Assembly: GCA_019239915.1 (NCBI GenBank)
Contig: JAFAZF010000001.1
Location: 30,649-94,648, forward strand
DNA length: 64,000 nt
Origin: Sphingomonadaceae bacterium
Lineage (GTDB): Bacteria; Pseudomonadota; Alphaproteobacteria; Sphingomonadales; Sphingomonadaceae
Direction: 5' to 3'
A model generated the notes under the pieces. It did no database searches, was not told where the DNA came from, and saw nothing but the letters and a program-made list of their open reading frames with translations. Shown here piece by piece: positions 8,108 to 16,379 of this stretch. Each line of letters begins with the position of its first letter. Positions within the stretch are counted from its first letter, which is position 1. The translations under genes were made by a program, and so were the position numbers.

Positions 8108-8811
8108 TTTTTCTTCTTCGTGGCGTCCTTGGCGGCCCTGGCGGCGCAGTCGGCCGCCAGCTGTTGCTGGGGGGTCGGCGCCATCGCGGTGATCGTCAGC
8201 ACGCCGGCGTGGCGCGTGTCGAGCTGAGAGAAGCGCTGTCGCGCGGTATCCTCGAACTCGGCCTTGCTGATGCCGCGGTTGAAATCCTCGTCGGCGGACG
8301 CGACCGGCTCGGGGATGTTGAGCTGCGCGTATCGGCCTGCGCCCATCGCGCCGCCATAGCTGTCATCGCCTTTCCGTGACCGCTGCCTGGAATCGGGCGC
8401 CTCGACCGGTGCGCCGCGCTGGTAGAGGCGGATCTCCGGGGCGATCTCGATCTCGTACGCGCTCACCTCCTGCGGATCGATCTCGCCGTCATGGTTGCGA
8501 TCGAGCTTCGCGAAGAAGCGATCGGCATCGGCAAGGAATTCGGCGAGCGTGACCTTGCCGTCGCGATTGGCATCGGCCTGCGCGAACCACGAGGCCATCG
8601 GATCGGCGCCTCCGGCCTGCGCGCGGAACGGCTCGCCCATCGCCGAGACGTAGAGCAGGGGATGCGGCAAGCAGGGATCGGCAGGCTTGCGGCGATGCTC
8701 ATGGCTCGCCTCGGCGTCGTCGCGGCTGCCGGGATCGAACTGCGCATGCGCGCCGGCGACATCCAACAGCAGCAGTGCAGCCAACAGCAACCTCGATCGG
8801 CAACGGGTCAT
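8104..8811 (-). CDS. Exported EF-hand calcium-binding protein
   Basis: A 235-residue protein from the ATG at 8811, where a clear signal peptide begins (MTRCRSRLLLAALLLLDVAG, cleavage after AHA). A start at 8886 would bury that signal behind 25 residues. Two good EF-hand loops are visible, DANRDGKVTLAE and DRNHDGEIDPQE. Two decayed ones follow (DEDFNRGISKAE, then DTRHAGVLTI, which lacks most ligands). The tail is lysine-rich. It overlaps the response regulator by 4 bp and is the first gene of the operon. It probably binds Ca2+ in the periplasm, and the tight coupling suggests it modulates or is controlled by the two-component pair (inference). Confidence 0.85.
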   Translation of the reverse strand: MTRCRSRLLLAALLLLDVAGAHAQFDPGSRDDAEASHEHRRKPADPCLPHPLLYVSAMGEPFRAQAGGADPMASWFAQADANRDGKVTLAEFLADADRFFAKLDRNHDGEIDPQEVSAYEIEIAPEIRLYQRGAPVEAPDSRQRSRKGDDSYGGAMGAGRYAQLNIPEPVASADEDFNRGISKAEFEDTARQRFSQLDTRHAGVLTITAMAPTPQQQLAADCAARAAKDATKKKK

Positions 8812-8964
8812 TCGACGCCCACCATGGCAAGTCCTCCGCGCAGCACCTTGCGCCAGGATTTCAGCGATGAAAAATCCCGTATCCACCTTTTCTTAAGCGC
8901 TTCGCTGAACCCGCGCTTAAATTCGCGTCGCTATGATCGCCGCTGCGGGAGCGGGGGAAATGGC

Positions 8965-9291
8965 ATGAACGCACGTCTCGGAGTGTGGATACCGCTGCGC
9001 CAGCGCCGCTCGCAGCGCCTGCCCGTCAACCTTGCCGGCGCGCTGGGTGCCGGCGGCGCGACCGGCATCGACGTCGTGGTACGCGATCTTGCGCCGCATG
9101 GCTTCGCAGTCGATCTCAAGGCGCCGCTGGCGGTGGGCACGATGGTGTGGCTGCTGCTGCCCGGCATCGGCGGCCTCAACGCCCGCATCGCGCGGCGGGA
9201 CGGGCGTCGCCATGGCTGCGAGTTCCTCGTGCCGATCGCAGCCGGGACCTGCGCCGATGCAGCGGCCGCCCAACAGGCCGTCGCGGCCTAA
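8965..9291 (+). CDS. Small PilZ-domain protein
   Basis: A 108-residue protein with the PilZ pattern: an RRSQRLPVNL segment (RxxxR-type c-di-GMP contact), a central VRDLAPHGFAVDL matching the D/NxSxxG strand (here D-L-A-P-H-G), and the barrel motif LLLPGIGGLNARIARRDG. The start at 8965 places the arginine motif near the N-terminus and is preceded by GCGGGGGAAA. Likely a c-di-GMP-responsive effector, although the second motif is degenerate, so binding is uncertain. Monocistronic, diverging from the EF-hand operon. Confidence 0.72.
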   Translation: MNARLGVWIPLRQRRSQRLPVNLAGALGAGGATGIDVVVRDLAPHGFAVDLKAPLAVGTMVWLLLPGIGGLNARIARRDGRRHGCEFLVPIAAGTCADAAAAQQAVAA

Positions 9292-9315
9292 CCTCCCGCT
9301 CTCGCCACGCACCTC

Positions 9316-9409
9316 CGTCATCCCCGCATGTGCGGGGATCCATAAACTCTACGCTCGATCAGAGCGCGACGGCAGCCAATATGGATTCCGGCCTTCGCCG
9401 GAATGACGG
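9316..9409. repeat. Two-hairpin dispersed repeat (CCGGCGAAGGCCGGAAT family)
   Basis: Two palindromic modules are joined by about 40 bp: CGTCATCCCCGCATGTGCGG at the left and ATTCCGGCCTTCGCCGGAAT at the right, both flanked by GTCAT/ATGAC. Related modules occur at 12123-12192, 20761-20938, 27661-27745, 30533-30600 and 31545-31651. It lies between the PilZ gene and the GH130 operon. Confidence 0.8.
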
Positions 9410-9490
9410 TATGGGTCGTCATGGTCGCGTGGATCATTTCCGCCATCATGCGTTAAGCGCCCCGAGCAGCAGCGGCGGGGAAGGCAAGCG

Positions 9491-10606
9491 GTGTCGGACG
9501 ACTATCTGATCTTCACGCCCGACGACGTAGATCTCAGCCGTTCCCCGCTCCGTCGCGGCATCACCGTGCCGACCTTCGTGCTCGGCGCGTTCAACCCCGG
9601 CTTCACGCGGCTGCCCAACGGCAACCTGCTGATGATGGTGCGGGTCGCGGAGGCGCTGCACGAGCCGATCAGCGGCGGCTGGGTCCGCGCGATCCGCTGG
9701 ACGCCGGGCGGCTACGTCCTCGACGATCACACGCTCGACGGCGTCGACATGTCCGATCCGCGCCAGTTCGAGCTGAAGCACCGCAGCCCGCGGCAGCTCG
9801 CGCTCACCTCGCTCTCCTGGCTGCTGCCGATCGAGCTCGACGGTGAGGGCCGCACGATCGTCGCCGTCCACTATGACAAGGCGATCGAGCCTTCCGCTTC
9901 CTACCAGGTCTATGGCGTCGAGGACCCGCGCATCAGCGTCGTCGATGGCCGCTACCACATGACGACCTGCTCGGTCTCGGCCGAACGGCTGTGCACGACG
10001 CTCTACACGTCCGCCAACGCGCTCGATTGGACGCGCGAAGGCATCATCCTCGATCACCTCAACAAGGACATGGCGTTCTTCGAGGGTAAGGTCGGCGGAC
10101 GCTTCATGGCGATCACGCGGCCGCTCGGCGAAGTCTATTTCGCATATCCCGAAGCCAGCGAGTATGCGGGCGGGCCGACGATCAACCTCGCGCAATCGCC
10201 CGACGGCCATCATTGGAAGCCGCTGGACGAGCCGTTCATCCGGCTGCGCAAGGGCAATCTCTCGTCGGTCAAGCTCGGCGGCGGCACCCCCCCGATCCTC
10301 ACCGACGCCGGCTGGATGATGATCTATCACGGCGTCGAGCGGCGCGAGACCGTCGGCGTCTATCGCAGCTTCTGGGCGCTGCTCGATCGCGACGAGCCGT
10401 GGCGCATCCTGCGACTGGAGGACGAAACACCGCTGCTCGAGGCGGCACCCGACCTCACCGCGCCGATCTCCGAGCGGCTCTATCTGCCGACCGAGGTCGT
10501 GTTCACAACAGGCATCGTCGAGGCGGGCGACCGCTATATCGTCGCGAGCGGCGAGGCCGATCTTGCCTGCCGAATCACCCACATCGCCAAGAGCCGCTTC
10601 GCATGA
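9491..10606 (+). CDS. GH130-family glycoside phosphorylase/hydrolase
   Basis: A 371-residue five-bladed beta-propeller enzyme of the GH130 type (beta-mannoside phosphorylases and related). Family motifs are FNPGFTRLPNGNLLMMVRV, YGVEDPRISVVDGRYHMT with the catalytic Asp region, KDMAFFEGKVGG and GGGTPPILTDAGWMMIYHG. Translation starts at GTG 9491. It is the first gene of a coupled operon, with its stop overlapping the next start by 4 bp. Family members mostly attack beta-mannosidic links; the substrate here cannot be set from sequence. The GH13 and GT4 partners point to turnover of an intracellular or capsule oligosaccharide (inference). Confidence 0.85.
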   Translation: MSDDYLIFTPDDVDLSRSPLRRGITVPTFVLGAFNPGFTRLPNGNLLMMVRVAEALHEPISGGWVRAIRWTPGGYVLDDHTLDGVDMSDPRQFELKHRSPRQLALTSLSWLLPIELDGEGRTIVAVHYDKAIEPSASYQVYGVEDPRISVVDGRYHMTTCSVSAERLCTTLYTSANALDWTREGIILDHLNKDMAFFEGKVGGRFMAITRPLGEVYFAYPEASEYAGGPTINLAQSPDGHHWKPLDEPFIRLRKGNLSSVKLGGGTPPILTDAGWMMIYHGVERRETVGVYRSFWALLDRDEPWRILRLEDETPLLEAAPDLTAPISERLYLPTEVVFTTGIVEAGDRYIVASGEADLACRITHIAKSRFA

Positions 10607-12243
10607 GCGCCGGCGAGGATCGCATCCGCTGGTGGCAGTCCGGCGTCATCTACCAGGTCTATCCGCGCTCCTTCCAGGACAGTGACGGGGACGGCGTCGG
10701 CGACCTCAACGGCATCGCGGCGCGGCTCGATCATTTCGTGGCGCTCGGCGTCGACGCGGTCTGGATTTCGCCGATCTATCCCTCGCCGATGGCCGACTTC
10801 GGCTACGACGTCGCCGACTATACCGGCGTCGATCCGCGCTTCGGCACGCTCGCAGATTTCGATGCGCTGCTCGCCAAGGCGCATGGGCTGGGGCTCAAGG
10901 TCATACTCGACTTCGTGCCCAACCACTCGTCCGACCGTCACCCGTGGTTCGCCGAAAGCCGCTCGTCGCGTAGCAACCCGAAGCGGGACTGGTATATCTG
11001 GCGTGACGCCGCGGCTGGCGGCGGCCCGCCCAACAACTGGATCAGCGATTTCGGCGGCTCCGCCTGGGAGTGGGACGAGGCGACCGGGCAATATTATGCC
11101 CACGCTTTCCTCAAGGAGCAGCCCGACCTCAACTGGCGCAACCCCGAGCTTCGTGCCGCGATGTTCGATGCGATGCGCTTCTGGTTCGATCGCGGTGTCG
11201 ATGGTTTTCGCATCGACGTGCTGTGGCACATGATCAAGCACGCCGATTTCATCGACAATCCGGTCAACCCCGATTGGACGCTCGGCATGGCGGACATGGA
11301 CCGCGTCCACCAGCTCAACTCCACCGACCAGCCCGAGGTCCACGCCGTCGCCGCCGAAATGCGCGCGCTGGCTGACGGCTATGACGGCGATCGCGTGCTG
11401 ATCGGCGAGATTTACCTGCCGATCGTCAAGCTCATGACCTATTATGGCAGCGACGACGCACCCGAGGTGCTGCCGTTCAATTTCCAGCTGATCGACGCGC
11501 CATGGGATGCGCGCGCTATCGCGCGGATCATCGCCGCCTATGAGGGCGCGCTGCCGCCGGGCGGCTGGCCGAACTGGGTGCTCGGCAATCACGATCGCCC
11601 GCGCATCGCGGCCCGCGTCGGCGCGGCGCAGGCCCGTGTCGCGGCGATGCTGCTGCTGACCCTGCGCGGCACGCCGACCATCTATTATGGCGACGAGCTC
11701 GGTCTCGCCGACGTCGCCATCCCGCCCGACATGATCCAGGACCCACGCGAGCTGCGCGAGCCCGGCAAGGGCCTCAATCGGGATCCGGTGCGCACGCCGA
11801 TGCCGTGGGACGGGAGCGCCAACGCCGGTTTCACGACGGGTGCGCCGTGGCTGCCGCTCAACCCGGACTGGCCGACGCGCAACGCCGCTGCGGAAGCGGA
11901 CGATCCCGACTCGATGTTCGCGCTCCACCGTGCGCTGCTCGCGCTGCGCCGCGCGCATCCGGCGCTGAGCATAGGCGACCTCGCGCTCGTCGAGAGCGAC
12001 GGCGACGTGCTCGCTTACGAGCGGCGCCACGGCGAAGAGCGGATCGTCGTGGCGCTCAATCTCGGCGAGCGTGAGCAGTGCATATCGCTGGCGGAGGGGA
12101 ATTGCGCTCTCCTTCTCGCCACGTGCTCCGGCGAAAGCCGGAGCGCCGGCGGCAGCGCGCAACGCCAAGGCTCCGGCTTTCGCCGGAGCACCGTGGTGCT
12201 GGCGCCCAACCAAGGCCTCATCCTCCAGGCGCTCCCCGCATGA
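10603..12243 (+). CDS. GH13 alpha-glucosidase / oligo-1,6-glucosidase type
   Basis: A 546-residue alpha-amylase-superfamily enzyme. The N-terminus WWQSGVIYQVYPRSFQDSDG is typical of alpha-glucosidases and trehalose-type GH13 enzymes. Catalytic residues are visible: nucleophile D205 in GFRIDVLW, acid/base E269 in LIGEIYLP and the transition-state Asp D331 in NHDRPRI. No signal peptide, so cytoplasmic. It overlaps both neighbours by 4 bp (ATGA). An inverted repeat of the dispersed kind lies in frame near the C-terminus (12123-12192) and adds roughly 25 foreign residues (SGESRSAGG...SGFRRS) just before the last beta strand, a region where alpha-glucosidases tolerate change. Confidence 0.93.
   Translation: MSAGEDRIRWWQSGVIYQVYPRSFQDSDGDGVGDLNGIAARLDHFVALGVDAVWISPIYPSPMADFGYDVADYTGVDPRFGTLADFDALLAKAHGLGLKVILDFVPNHSSDRHPWFAESRSSRSNPKRDWYIWRDAAAGGGPPNNWISDFGGSAWEWDEATGQYYAHAFLKEQPDLNWRNPELRAAMFDAMRFWFDRGVDGFRIDVLWHMIKHADFIDNPVNPDWTLGMADMDRVHQLNSTDQPEVHAVAAEMRALADGYDGDRVLIGEIYLPIVKLMTYYGSDDAPEVLPFNFQLIDAPWDARAIARIIAAYEGALPPGGWPNWVLGNHDRPRIAARVGAAQARVAAMLLLTLRGTPTIYYGDELGLADVAIPPDMIQDPRELREPGKGLNRDPVRTPMPWDGSANAGFTTGAPWLPLNPDWPTRNAAAEADDPDSMFALHRALLALRRAHPALSIGDLALVESDGDVLAYERRHGEERIVVALNLGEREQCISLAEGNCALLLATCSGESRSAGGSAQRQGSGFRRSTVVLAPNQGLILQALPA
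12123..12192. repeat. Dispersed palindromic repeat inside the GH13 gene
   Basis: GTGCTCCGGCGAAAGCCGGA and GGCTCCGGCTTTCGCCGGAG face each other across about 24 bp. The same modules occur between the M23 and HerA genes near 20813-20890. The insertion keeps the reading frame. Confidence 0.75.
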
Positions 12244-13253
12244 AGATCGCCATGCTGGCCCCCATTTCGTGGCGAACGCCGCCGCGCGCCTACGGGCCGT
12301 GGGAGCTCGTCACCAGCCTGCTGACCGAGGCGCTGATCGCCAAGGGTGTTGACGTCACCCTGTTCGCGACGCTCGACAGCCTCACCTCGGGCCCGCTCGA
12401 CGGCGTCGTCCCCGCACCCTATTCGGAGGATCCGGCTATCGACGCGAAGGTGTGGGAGATGCTCCACATCGCGCACTGCTTCGAACGGGCGCACGCGTTC
12501 GACATCATCCACAGCCAGGCCGACTTCATGCCGCTCGGCTGGTCACGGATGACGCAGACGCCGCTCGTCACCACCATCCACGGCTTCTCGGGCCCGCGCA
12601 TCCTGCCCGCGTTCGAGCGCTATCAGCACGACACCCACTATGTCGCGATCAGCGATGCCGATCGCGCGCCCGGACTGCGCTACGCCGCGACCATCCACCA
12701 CGGCATCCCGCTCGAGGATTTCCCGTTCGATCCGGTCGGCAGCGACGCACTGCTCTTCTTCGGCCGTATCCACCCCGACAAGGGCCCCGCACACGCGATC
12801 CGCGCCGCGCACGCGGTCGGCCGCAAGCTGCTGATGGCGGGCATCATCCACGACGAGGGTTATCATGCCCGCGAAGTGCAGCCGCACATCGACGGCGAGC
12901 AGGTCCGCTATATCGGCCCGGTCGGCGGCGCGGATCGCACCCATGCGCTCGGATCGGCCTACGCGCTGCTCCACCTCATCGATTTCGACGAGCCCTTCGG
13001 CCTCTCCGTGATCGAGGCGATGGCGTGCGGCACGCCGGTGATCGCGGTCCGCCGCGGATCAATGCCCGAGCTGATCGTCGACGGCGTCACCGGCTTCCTG
13101 ATCGATCGCCCCGAGGACGCGCCCGCGGCGATCGCGCGCATTCCCGAGATCGACCGGGCCGCCTGCCGCGCGCATGTCGCAAAGCACTTCACGCTGGAGA
13201 CGATGGCCGACCGCTACATCGTGCTCTACGAACGAATCCTCTCGGCGCGCTGA
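12240..13253 (+). CDS. GT4-family glycosyltransferase
   Basis: A 337-residue GT-B retaining glycosyltransferase. The N-terminal MKIAMLAPISWRTPP and ELVTSLLTEALIAKG are the usual glycosyltransferase-4 opening. The C-terminal domain carries LLFFGRIHPDKGP and the donor-binding EPFGLSVIEAMACGTPVIA with its EX7E-type glutamates. The start at 12240 overlaps the GH13 stop by 4 bp, so it is the third coupled gene. It probably builds a glycoside that the two glycosidases process, or acts on the same polymer. Acceptor unknown. Confidence 0.88.
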   Translation: MKIAMLAPISWRTPPRAYGPWELVTSLLTEALIAKGVDVTLFATLDSLTSGPLDGVVPAPYSEDPAIDAKVWEMLHIAHCFERAHAFDIIHSQADFMPLGWSRMTQTPLVTTIHGFSGPRILPAFERYQHDTHYVAISDADRAPGLRYAATIHHGIPLEDFPFDPVGSDALLFFGRIHPDKGPAHAIRAAHAVGRKLLMAGIIHDEGYHAREVQPHIDGEQVRYIGPVGGADRTHALGSAYALLHLIDFDEPFGLSVIEAMACGTPVIAVRRGSMPELIVDGVTGFLIDRPEDAPAAIARIPEIDRAACRAHVAKHFTLETMADRYIVLYERILSAR

Positions 13254-13275
13254 CCGCAGCGTTGCGAGAACCGGC

Positions 13276-13986
13276 CTAGCCGCCCTTCCCGCAGGTCACG
13301 TCGCCGGAGCCGACACGATGGACCGTGCATGCGGCGCTGCCCGTCACCACCACGTCGCCCGAACCGGCGCTCGTCACCTTCGCGCTGCGGCTGGCATCGA
13401 GCTTGAGATCGCCCGAGCCCGCCACCGAGATGTCGGCATCCTGGACGCTCAGCGCGCGCGCATCGAGATCGCCCGAGCCGGACAGGTTCGCCCTGCCCTG
13501 CTTGGCTCGGCCGGCGACCTTGACGTCGCCGGAACCGGAAAGCGCGATGCCGACGCTGTCCGCCTCCAGCGTGCCGACAGTGATGTCGCCCGATCCGTTG
13601 AGGCCGAGCTGGACATCGCCGTTCCTGATGCGGTCGACGTCGACGTCGCCGGTGCCGGCGAGCGCGACGCCGCGCAGCCGGGGCGTCGTCACGAAGACCG
13701 TCACCTTGCCGTCGCTTGCGGCGCCCGGATAGCCGCCCCAGCCATTGCTGTGATCGGTGCGGACGATCAGCGTGCCATCGTTGACCAGCACCTGCAGCCG
13801 GTCGATCCCGGATTGCGGCCCGTGGGCGTGCGCGGCCGCGGCAGGGCCGACGCGGACCTGCACGTCATAGGGCCCCTCGACCTGGATCCGGTCGAAATCC
13901 TGGACGCTGTAGCCGCGATCGACGGCGGTCGCAGCGCCGGCAGCGCTGGCAAAAGCGAGCAGCGGCAAGAGCAGGCCAATGCGCAT
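13276..13986 (-). CDS. Exported DUF2807 (GIN-domain) beta-solenoid protein
   Basis: A 236-residue protein with a signal peptide (MRIGLLLPLLAFASAAGA, cleavage near residue 18). The body starts with the family entry YSVQDFDRIQVEGPYDVQV. It then has repeated turns containing GSGD or GTGD about every 18-20 residues (at least six copies), as in right-handed beta-helix GIN domains (head GIN, auto-transporter adhesin-like). Two late cysteines (CTVH, VTCGKGG) could form a disulfide. Function of the family is unknown; likely periplasmic or surface. It is convergent with the GT4 operon. Confidence 0.82.
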   Translation of the reverse strand: MRIGLLLPLLAFASAAGAATAVDRGYSVQDFDRIQVEGPYDVQVRVGPAAAAHAHGPQSGIDRLQVLVNDGTLIVRTDHSNGWGGYPGAASDGKVTVFVTTPRLRGVALAGTGDVDVDRIRNGDVQLGLNGSGDITVGTLEADSVGIALSGSGDVKVAGRAKQGRANLSGSGDLDARALSVQDADISVAGSGDLKLDASRSAKVTSAGSGDVVVTGSAACTVHRVGSGDVTCGKGG

Positions 13987-14186
13987 CGCAAGACTCCCTT
14001 ACTGTATTACTGGGATAATACGCCCGGCCGCTCGCTATGCAAGCGCTCCGCCTTGCGCCGCGAAAGCTTTGCTGGCTAAGCCAAGGTCATGACGGGCCAA
14101 GAACGAACAGAGTAACGTTGTGGCGAAGGCGATGGTGACGACGCCAGGGCCTCTGCGCCGCACGACCTGCCGGGAGGCGCGGTGAT

Positions 14187-14891
14187 GTGAGGTTCGGCAG
14201 TTTCTACGAAGGCGCGCTCAGTCGTCAGGAGCGCGCCTGTCTCACCTCTTTCGTGCGGCGTGGGCACGAAATCACGCTCTTCTCCTACGATCCGCTGCCG
14301 GTGCCGACAGGCGTCGGCACCGGCGACGCCGCCATGATCCTGCCGCGAGACCAGTTCTTCCGTATCGAGAGCGGGCAGCATGCCGGCAACGTCTCGCAAT
14401 TCGCCAATCGCTTCCGCTATCACATGATCGAGAAGACGGGGCTGACCTGGGTCGACACCGATCTCTACTGCCTCTCGGCCGATTGGCCGGAGCTGCCGTT
14501 CATAGCCGGCTGGCAGGACCAGTTTCTCATCAACAACGCGGTGCTGCGCCTGCCGTCCGGACATGACATGCTGCACAAGGCGATCGCTGCCACCGACGCG
14601 CTGCATGATATCCCGATCTTCGGCTATACAGGCCCCTATCTGCTGACCGCGCTCGTCGATCAGCACCTAGTGCGCGAGGACGTGCTCCCACGCGAGACAT
14701 TCTATCCCTATCATTGGTCGCAGGTGCGCGAGCTGCTCGTCACGCGGCCCGATCCGCGCGCGATCGGCTGGCCGGAGGGCACGCTCGCCGTCCATCTGTG
14801 GAACGAGGTGCTGCGAATCGGCGGCTACGACAAACATGCCCGGCCGCTGCCCAATAGCATCATGGCGATGCTGCTGGAGGAAATGGACTGA
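14187..14891 (+). CDS. DXD-type glycosyltransferase (intact paralogue)
   Basis: A 234-residue protein starting at GTG 14187, preceded by GGGAGG 9 nt upstream. The DXD sugar-nucleotide motif is in TWVDTDLYCLSADWP; other shared blocks are RGHEITLFSY, FRYHMIEKTGL, GYTGPYLLTALVDQH and LWNEVLRIGGYDK. It resembles the Gly_transf_sug / capsular polysaccharide synthesis group. It is a full-length paralogue of the frameshifted copy at 1682-2411. No signal peptide or membrane span, so it is cytoplasmic or peripherally membrane-bound. The acceptor is not inferable. Confidence 0.75.
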   Translation: MRFGSFYEGALSRQERACLTSFVRRGHEITLFSYDPLPVPTGVGTGDAAMILPRDQFFRIESGQHAGNVSQFANRFRYHMIEKTGLTWVDTDLYCLSADWPELPFIAGWQDQFLINNAVLRLPSGHDMLHKAIAATDALHDIPIFGYTGPYLLTALVDQHLVREDVLPRETFYPYHWSQVRELLVTRPDPRAIGWPEGTLAVHLWNEVLRIGGYDKHARPLPNSIMAMLLEEMD

Positions 14892-14901
14892 CGTCCACAC
14901 G

Positions 14902-14932
14902 AAAAAGGGCGGCCCCGCAGGACCGCCCCCTT
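14902..14932 (-). terminator. Intrinsic terminator of carD (possibly bidirectional)
   Basis: Read on the minus strand, a GGGCGGTCC / GGGCCGCCC hairpin is followed by TTTTTC just after the carD stop. On the plus strand the same hairpin follows the glycosyltransferase stop by 10 bp, without a good T-run. Confidence 0.75.
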
Positions 14933-14957
14933 CCGCTTCCCAAGCGGCAAACGCGCG

Positions 14958-15476
14958 TCAGCGCGCCTGGCCGTGGCCCGCCGCCTTGAGGATGTCGATG
15001 ATCTTCGCCTGCGCGCTCGGCTCGTCGGTCTGCTCCATCGCCCCGAGCTCGCGCGCGAGTCGGCTGGTGGCCGCCTCGAAGATCTGGCGTTCCGAATAGC
15101 TCTGCTCGGGCTGATCGTCGGCGCGGTAGAGGTCGCGCACTACTTCGGCGATCGATACGAGATCGCCCGAATTGATCTTCGCCTCATATTCCTGCGCGCG
15201 GCGCGACCACATCGTGCGCTTGACCTTCGGCTTGCCCTTCAGCGTGGTGAGCGCTTCCGTCATCGTCACATTGGACGAGAGCTTGCGCATGCCGACGCTC
15301 TCGGCCTTGTTGGTGGGAACGCGGAGCGTCATCCGCTCCTTCTCGAAACGCAGCACATAGAGCTCGAGGCGAGCGCCGGCGATCTCCTGGCTCTGGAGCT
15401 CGATCACGCGGCCGACACCATGCTTGGGGTAAACGACATAATCGCCCACGACGAAGCTCAGCGCCTTGGCAGCCAT
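14958..15476 (-). CDS. carD: CarD-family RNA-polymerase-binding regulator
   Basis: A 172-residue regulator that binds RNA polymerase beta through an N-terminal Tudor-like RID domain and stabilises open complexes. Visible features are FVVGDYVVYPKHGVGRV, the RID core LELYVLRFEKERMTLRVP and a helical C-terminal DNA-contacting domain with KRTMWSRRAQEYEAKI. The ATG at 15476 (MAAKALSF) is chosen over an upstream in-frame start that would add 20 unlike residues. A terminator follows the stop. Conserved alphaproteobacterial neighbourhood with fdxA. Confidence 0.93.
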   Translation of the reverse strand: MAAKALSFVVGDYVVYPKHGVGRVIELQSQEIAGARLELYVLRFEKERMTLRVPTNKAESVGMRKLSSNVTMTEALTTLKGKPKVKRTMWSRRAQEYEAKINSGDLVSIAEVVRDLYRADDQPEQSYSERQIFEAATSRLARELGAMEQTDEPSAQAKIIDILKAAGHGQAR

Positions 15477-15703
15477 ATTTTGACCTTTCGGACCGGGGTC
15501 GCTGCGGGCCCTTCGGACAGTCCGCGTCTCCCCCAAGCGAGCGCGGCCGCGAGCAGCCTCAGCAACCGTTCAAGTTAAATGGCCGGCAGCACCGAGGCCA
15601 CCAGCCATGCAGCTGCAATGTAACAGACTTGGCGCGGAATTCCAACCGTGCCGCGCGGAACCGGATTTCTGCCGGTTCGTAACGGCGCCGGATCGTCGCG
15701 AGA

Positions 15704-16042
15704 TCAATCGCCCTGGCCGGGCTCCGCGGAGAAGAACTTCTCGTACTTCCCCTCCTGGCCCTTGTGCTCATCGGCATCCGCAGGGCTCTCGCGCTTGCGC
15801 GTGATGTTCGGCCATTGCGCCGAAAAAGTGTTGTTGAGTTCGAGCCACTGCTCGAGGCCGCCCTCGGTATCCGGGAGAATCGCCTCGGCCGGGCATTCCG
15901 GTTCGCAGACGCCGCAGTCGATGCATTCGGACGGGTTGATGACGAGCATGTTCTCGCCTTCGTAGAAGCAGTCGACCGGGCAGACCTCGACGCAGTCCAT
16001 ATATTTGCAGCGGATGCAGGCATCCGTGACGACGTAGGTCAT
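15704..16042 (-). CDS. fdxA: Seven-iron ferredoxin FdxA
   Basis: A 112-residue [3Fe-4S][4Fe-4S] ferredoxin. The N-terminal half has [18 protein letters not shown] and then [15 protein letters not shown], the cysteine pattern of the Azotobacter FdI / FdxA group. The C-terminal extension is the usual one in alphaproteobacteria ([16 protein letters not shown]). Its start is 1 bp from the S4 gene stop, so the two are probably co-transcribed with the helicase. Partner redox enzyme unknown. Confidence 0.96.
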   Translation of the reverse strand: MTYVVTDACIRCKYMDCVEVCPVDCFYEGENMLVINPSECIDCGVCEPECPAEAILPDTEGGLEQWLELNNTFSAQWPNITRKRESPADADEHKGQEGKYEKFFSAEPGQGD

Positions 16043-16043
16043 C

Positions 16044-16361
16044 TCATTCTCCCGATTGACCGCGTGCCCCTAATCGCGCGGGCGCGCGGCCGTCAACATC
16101 GGGTGAAGGTTCGGGCGACAGATCGCTGTAGAGCATGCGCGCCTCGTCCGCGGGGCCGCGCCGCTTGGGCAGCGCCTCGACCCTGAAGATGCGGACCCGG
16201 CCGTGCAGCGGCAGGCTGAGCACATCACCGATGCGCACCGGCGCATGCGCGCGCGCAACCGGGCGGCCGTCGATGCGGACATGACCCTCGCTCGCGATCG
16301 CCTTGGCGAGCTCGCGCGTCTTCGCCAATCGCGCGAACCACAGGAAGAGATCAAGCCGCAG
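16044..16361 (-). CDS. S4-domain RNA-binding protein (Hsp15-like), non-canonical start
   Basis: The reading frame encodes [19 protein letters not shown], then [21 protein letters not shown], a textbook S4/Hsp15 fold that binds structured RNA and, in Hsp15, stalled 50S-peptidyl-tRNA. No ATG, GTG or TTG precedes the conserved RLD segment. The nearest candidate is CTG at 16361, and the first TTG (16328) would delete a third of the S4 domain. The frame is the same as that of the helicase and is separated from it only by the helicase TAG at 16380-16382. Translation therefore needs a rare CTG start coupled to helicase termination, or stop readthrough. A sequencing error is also possible. The gene abuts fdxA. 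Confidence 0.72.
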   Translation of the reverse strand: MRLDLFLWFARLAKTRELAKAIASEGHVRIDGRPVARAHAPVRIGDVLSLPLHGRVRIFRVEALPKRRGPADEARMLYSDLSPEPSPDVDGRAPARLGARGQSGE

Positions 16362-16379
16362 CGCGTTCTCGGCGAAGAG

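Noticed and set aside
9316..9409. CRISPR array
   Set aside because: Only two palindromic modules with unequal spacing; no regular repeat-spacer pattern exists anywhere in the window.
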